NCBI GenBank assembly: GCA_004026145.2
Contig: CP034977.1
Location: forward strand, 7,840,940 to 7,904,939
DNA: 64,000 bases
From: Takifugu bimaculatus
Lineage: Eukaryota > Chordata > Actinopteri > Tetraodontiformes > Tetraodontidae
Direction: 5' to 3'
Shown here in pieces: positions 58,509 through 64,000 of the stretch. The position numbers and the translations under genes are program-made. The notes under the pieces are model-generated. The model did no database searches. It was given only the letters and a program-made list of their open reading frames with translations, and was not told the origin of the DNA. Within the stretch, counting starts at the first letter, position 1, and each line of letters starts with the position of its first letter.

Positions 58509-59167
58509 TTCTAATAGGTGAGAATTCTGTCCAGTCGGACCTGTTGATGACGCTGTGGCTTGAAACATCCAGAATAGAAGCAGGTAGAAGTGATAAACCT
58601 GAAATTTAGTCAAAACAAAGGTCAGGCTGCAGCATTATCACTGTTAGCAAACAGCAGGGTTTAAATAAACCTGTAATCCGGAGCACCAACTGGGTGCACG
58701 TAGCCTGACCCCTACGTGCACCCTTCTGCCTGCGTTTATCACAGCCATTACATACATTACATACATACATTAAGCTGAAAAGCTGTGCAATTAAACCCGA
58801 GCAGGACTAGCTCGAGCTGCAACCAGCAAAGGATCATGGGAGCTGCATTTTCACCCGCTCCCCTTTAGTCTTCCCTTTATTTTAGCCCTAATATTGGCAA
58901 AGGTACAGAGCAAAATTCAAAGACGCTGTGATGATGACTCCACTTTTAAGTGATGATTGATTACAGCGCAGTCATTACCAAGAAAAAGTGAAGCCAGCAC
59001 CGCGGGACGAATGAGTTGCCAACAGCAGACGATGACATTTTCACAGCAGCCATCGTGGCGAAATGCTCCCGTTAACCACATGTTCCCAATTATAATAATT
59101 AAGGTTCTCATTGCTAGAAATAGCACATAACACTGCTAATTCTCCTTTTAGAGTGAAGCAGCATTTA
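58509..59167. other. unique sequence with a strong 12-bp hairpin
   Basis: Nothing coding is recognised. It contains the hairpin annotated at 58692-58723 and a short CATA/TACAT repeat at 58748-58772. Confidence 0.4.
58692..58723. repeat. perfect 12-bp-stem inverted repeat
   Basis: GGGTGCACGTAG, loop CCTGACCC, then CTACGTGCACCC. The stem is perfect and GC-rich, and each arm contains a GTGCAC palindrome. It could be a relic of a tiny palindromic element or a cruciform; no function can be assigned. Confidence 0.9.
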
Positions 59168-59195
59168 GTGTGTGTGTGTGTGTCTGTGTGTGTGT
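59168..59195 (+). repeat. (TG)n microsatellite
   Basis: TG run with one TC interruption, seen directly. Confidence 0.95.
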
Positions 59196-59569
59196 TTCTT
59201 TGTCTTGTCTTCCCTTGTGTGTGTTGTCCAACTTGTCCTCCACCAGCCACCTCAAGTGGTGCAGCTTTGTCCTCTCTACATGATTTCTAGTGTTGACGTG
59301 TTGGAACCTTGATTTCATGGTCCCAGTCCTATCTTCTCCATTTGGAATATTAACCTGGTTCTGACCTTCATCAGTAAGAGGCTAACTCTCAGGGTCTGAC
59401 CCTCTGCAGATCTGGTTGGTCACTACAATCCTTTCCCCCCAGAGCCTCCAGCCTGTCGCAGTTTCAGAGCCTGCTAGCTTCCTGGTGGATCCAGCTCCAG
59501 CGTCAGTTAGCAACCTCTGGCTTACCAGCCTTTACAGACACATCCCAACTCTCGATCTGGTTCTGGTTG

Positions 59570-59587
59570 GTTAACCTGCAGGTTAAC
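59570..59587. repeat. 18-bp perfect palindrome
   Basis: GTTAACCTGCAGGTTAAC is its own reverse complement, with two GTTAAC half-sites around CTGCAG. Possible dimeric protein binding site; unproven. Confidence 0.92.
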
Positions 59588-60280
59588 TGTTTGCTGCAGC
59601 TTCCTTACATGGACTCACCTGCTCAAATCAGCCAGCTCAGGCAATTGTGTAGCTAAAAAAGAAAAGCACAACAGCTCAGGCTAACCCACACTTCAACTCT
59701 ACATTCTGGGAATCACATTCAGCCATTTAGTCCAACCTGAAAAAGGAAAATGTCCTGGTGCTTCTGTAACTACTGGTACTGTTGCAATCATTTCTCCTCT
59801 AGCTCTAAGCTAGCTAGCCACTGAAAAGAGTTGCTGTCACTACTGTTTTTCTAAGCCCGCCCCCAGTCCCTTTAGTGCCTCCAGTGCTGCCCCTGTACAT
59901 GCACCCCTCTGAGGCCTTGTCACATTGGCGTGTTGGTTCTTGGTTTTTGCCTGTCCGCCCATCTCTCTAAACACATTTGTAGACCACTCTGACCTTGATG
60001 TATCCACTTCTGGGTGGACAGATCCTCAGTCATTTTGTCTTGGACTGTGGGCTCATACATGTGTCCGTTAGAGCAATATTAACATTTATATGCATTTAGA
60101 AGGATTCCTCACGCTCTTAGTCGCTCCAACCATAATGTAATACTTGTATAAGAGTGCTACTCATGTGTGTGCGTGATTCCAGAGGTGATCCAAATAGGGA
60201 GAATAATTCTCTTTCTCAGTTATTTGATGTTAATGAAGGTATTATCTTAATCATTACTGTGAGATTAAAAGGAAAATTGT

Positions 60281-60313
60281 GCCCCCCCCCCCCCCCCACC
60301 ACCACCACCACCC
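60281..60313 (+). repeat. (C)n(CCA)n compound microsatellite
   Basis: A C homopolymer of about 17 bases runs into five or six CCA triplets. Homopolymers of this length are prone to sequencing and assembly error. Confidence 0.9.
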
Positions 60314-61974
60314 TATTTCACAGAAACTGCTGCCGACATCAATAAATCATCTCAATGTTATCATTTTGTAGAACTTTAACACATATTCTGTATGCTGGAG
60401 AGCAGGTTCAAGCCAGGGACATGTGTGTTAGCTTTCCCAGCAGCTAGCGCTGCTGCCGGTGTGCTCCCACAAGCCGTGCAGATCATTTGCATGTAGCTTC
60501 AGCCTCTGTGTGCGTTGCCTGGCATTCCTGGAACCTTTGAGCATAATTTACCACCTCCAGCTGGGATGCGTTTGTTCCTCTGTATGTTTGTATTTCCTGG
60601 TGTGCAGAAGCGTTGCAGCCGACGGCTCTGACAGACAGTAAACACGGGTTCATGCGTAAATTCATCATTTATTTCATTTATTATATATAAATATATGAAC
60701 ATTTTGTTATCATCTCATTAGTAGACATAGTGAACATCCATTTTTTGATTGATTCAGATTAAGGTGATTACTGACTGAGCTTGTTTTTAGGATTTTGGCT
60801 AATTTTGTGTTCCTCTGTGTGAAATCAAAGGCAAGCAGATTTCAGTCCAAGCGGTTTGGATTTTTCCAATTAATAATTATGACTTATTATTATTCTCTCA
60901 TAATTACGCTGTGTTTCGTAAAGACGCCGAAGTACATTCTATGTGCGGCTCGACCCGAGATTACTTGCCTTCGCAGACTGAATGGAAAAGTTTGCAGCGA
61001 GGCCACGCACTTTGTTCTCCTTGAAAAGGATGAAAGAATTTCTCGTTCAACAATCAATTTCTGTGCAAATGTTTCGCGAGATCTCTGATCTACCGCTTCC
61101 CATTAGCAGCTGCAATAGAAAGAGAACTCTTTATTGTCTTTTTTCTGCCTGTGGATGTATGACCAGCATATTTTGCGTGTTGAGGATTAGCGTATAATGT
61201 ATACACACTATCATTCTGCAGTAATCCTGATATTGGCTCTGGGGTGGCGATTTGCATCTATCTGCATTTTTTTTCGCAGAAAAGTTCATCTGTGAATACT
61301 GCCGACAAATCCCAGCTCATTTCTCATTCCCTATTATGTTTCCCTGTATGCTGATTTAAGAGGAACATATAGATGAGGTGGCAGGAAGAAAATAGAGAGG
61401 AAACTGTCCCTGTTCGTGGATAACTAAGCTGACATATGTAGAATCCTCCAGGCCTGAAGGTGAACGGACAGAATTTACGTAGTTTTGGCGAGTGAAAGAG
61501 CTGTTTCGAGCGTTCATGGAGGGTCTGACCTGCTCACAGGTGGAGAGAACCATTTACGCACGTCCACATAGTGACATTGAAGCTCGAGGAGCAAGTTGTG
61601 TTGCAATATTTCGCTGAAGGACTCCTCGGTGTTGCTGTTGTGAGCTGTTTTTATCCAGCTGGGCAACAGCTGCAAACACAGTTAACATAGTTTAGATTCT
61701 GTGCTCAGTTGAAAAATGCGTAGGATTCACGGCGGTTAGTCGGGAACACATTTAGCCCATAAGTTCCATCTTAGCACGTCAAGAGGCGCTCTGGTTGTGC
61801 GTCATATTCTCTATCATTCAGCTTATTCATCATTTGCTGCAACGAGCAACTTGTTTCTCTTCCAGATGTGCCGAGGAGCTGACAGATGTTGTCCTGATCA
61901 TCAGCAGAACGCAGAGGGACACGATATTAGCTAATGAGCTGAGGGAGGACTTTTATCTTCACGTGTGAATCTCC

Positions 61975-62076
61975 TAACTGGAATCTGTACCATTTGGTTG
62001 GCTATACTGTGTTATGAGGTCATCAGAGAAGAATGTGTTTGCTTGACTGTATAAGAAGGAGCTATTGAAGTCAGCA
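61975..62076 (+). repeat. 102-bp direct repeat, copy 1
   Basis: Starts TAACTGGAATCTGTACCATT and ends GAAGTCAGCA, immediately before the first (CTAT)n array. It is identical to 62466-62567 except for two single-base differences. The offset between copies is 491 bases. Confidence 0.95.
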
Positions 62077-62229
<153 letters not shown>

Positions 62230-62465
62230 CTCTGCTGGCCTTTTCCTCTGTAAGACCACAACTTGTCTTTCAGCCAGCCTGGCCCCATCTCACATAAGTT
62301 CCATATGTGACCTATGACCTTTGCCTTATCATAAACTCGTGATGGATGTCTTGTTTTTTCCTGTACGAGGAGCGAGGAGGGGACGCTGGGGCCCATAGGC
62401 TCCTGATTGTTCTTCTCATGAGGATGTGCACCATGAGGCCACCCTCCGATTTCCTTTTTTGGTAA
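62230..62465. other. unique spacer between the two arrays
   Basis: 236 bases, not repeated after the second array, so it is the part of the 491-base period present only once. No gene is seen. Confidence 0.6.
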
Positions 62466-62567
62466 TAACTGGAATCTGTACCATTTGGTTGGCTATACTG
62501 TGTTATGAGGTCATCAGAGAAGAATGTGTTTGCTTGACCGTATAAGAAGGAGCTATTGAAGTGAGCA
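62466..62567 (+). repeat. 102-bp direct repeat, copy 2
   Basis: Second copy of 61975-62076, with ACCGT for ACTGT and GTGAG for GTCAG, again placed directly in front of a CTAT array. Confidence 0.95.
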
Positions 62568-63374
<807 letters not shown>

Positions 63375-64000
63375 TGGACATGTTTCCCACCTTATCGTAG
63401 GCGAGGGAAGAGTCTCCTGCAGTGACGCTCGTGCATGTGGGTGACAGGATGAGGAGGTCGTTTTCAGCGAGCTCTTGTTTCTGCAAGTCAACATTATCAA
63501 AAGTTGAAAGCTCAAGCGGGAACCCAGCGCTGATGGCGGAATCCCGATTGGCTCAAATTTCTGTCTGAAGTTACGAATCTGTCTTCTTTGGGAAGACCGA
63601 TCGTGGAGCCCGCCGCACAATCTGAGCCCGATTGTGGCTGTTTTGGCTCTGCTGCTGGACACAAAGAGACGAGGAGCAGAAATCTGGAGCGCAGCGGAGA
63701 TGAGTTCACGTGTGGGCGCAGACTTATTAAAGATGGATACCATTTCTCCGTTGTATGAACAATTCATCAAAGTCATGCAAACGGTGCCACTGGCCAATTT
63801 CAGAGACATTATTCTCCCTGCAGAACTGGAGATTATCATGAAACAAAATGTTCAGGATTAGCGCGTGCATATGAATGAGGTTAATAAGCACCATCAGTTT
63901 AATCTTCATGCCGAAACCAAAGCGGCTGCAAAGACAATGTGCATTATTTATGTTGATTGAGCTCTGGCAGAGCTGAGAGCTTTGAAGGGAGGAGACTCCG
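63375..64000. other. unique sequence at window end, no supported gene
   Basis: A plus-strand frame from an ATG-rich area (63634-63861, ending MKQNVQD) and a minus-strand frame (63363-63839) overlap here. Neither has a family motif. The composition is more GC-balanced than upstream, so a coding exon is possible but not demonstrable. Confidence 0.35.

Larger units (their letters stand above)
59196..61974. other. unique sequence, no gene seen
   Basis: Contains an 18-bp palindrome (59570-59587) and a C-run with CCA triplets (60281-60313). The AT-rich part at 60.6-61.2 kb is repeat-free. No exon is supported. Confidence 0.4.

Noticed and set aside
60600..61200. AT-rich repeat-free block that could be a conserved enhancer
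   Set aside because: Conservation cannot be judged from one sequence; nothing specific distinguishes it from ordinary unique DNA.
63634..63861. 75-codon plus-strand frame near the window end
   Set aside because: No recognised domain or splice signals, and a minus-strand frame overlaps it; evidence is too weak to call a gene.

Overview
The window reads as non-coding DNA from a ray-finned fish, most likely a percomorph. The evidence is the mix of mobile elements: several Tc1/mariner subfamilies, a hAT transposase, Ty3/gypsy and L2/Rex1-like reverse transcriptase debris, a tRNA-derived SINE with the tail typical of pufferfish-type genomes, a palindromic hAT MITE, and a 'pyrimidine tract + TTTCTTCCTGTTAAAGG + TATATAAATAAA' repeat. 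There are also very abundant di- and tetranucleotide microsatellites. Family names come from my own recognition of coding motifs and termini, not from a database search.

No complete protein gene, tRNA or rRNA gene is visible. Nearly all open frames are short, interrupted, or translations of simple repeats. The best candidate for a genuine gene part is on the minus strand at about 50.74-50.80 kb. It is an ATG in good context inside a CpG-rich block, encoding a signal-peptide-like segment that stops at a possible GC-type splice donor in phase 1. If real, it is the first coding exon of a secreted or membrane protein, and 0-50.7 kb would be largely its first intron or downstream region. I could not find a second exon.

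Layout. 0-8.9 kb: mostly unique AT-rich sequence, one purine-rich interspersed repeat (1.1-1.73 kb) and CA microsatellites. 8.98-9.64 kb: a GACA/GGTA/GGGA tetranucleotide satellite with four 41-bp higher-order units. 10.4 kb: a Tc1 remnant. 20.24-20.89 kb: a complete 648-bp MITE with TA target duplication. 28.0-28.7 kb: a 20-bp tandem repeat, a SINE/LINE tail and an 85-nt hairpin. 29.7-33.2 kb: two more copies of the pyrimidine-tract repeat. 34-45.5 kb is a graveyard of elements: gypsy, L2-like LINE, SINE, hAT transposase, SINE, gypsy, SINE, then a Tc1 copy split by another retroelement tail. 46.65-47.7 kb: an 18-bp minisatellite. 50.5-51.2 kb: the CpG-rich candidate promoter with a Z-DNA-type tract. 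53.5-58.5 kb: two Tc1 copies, a hexanucleotide array, an ATGA array and a dimeric hAT MITE. 62.0-63.4 kb: a (CTAT)n array followed by a large compound tetranucleotide array, with the 102 bp in front of each array duplicated.

No genes can be shown to work together here. The biology visible is transposon decay, nested insertion and microsatellite expansion. No clearly new biological system was found. The best leads are the candidate first exon, the 28.6-kb hairpin, the dimeric MITE and the duplicated flank of the tetranucleotide arrays.
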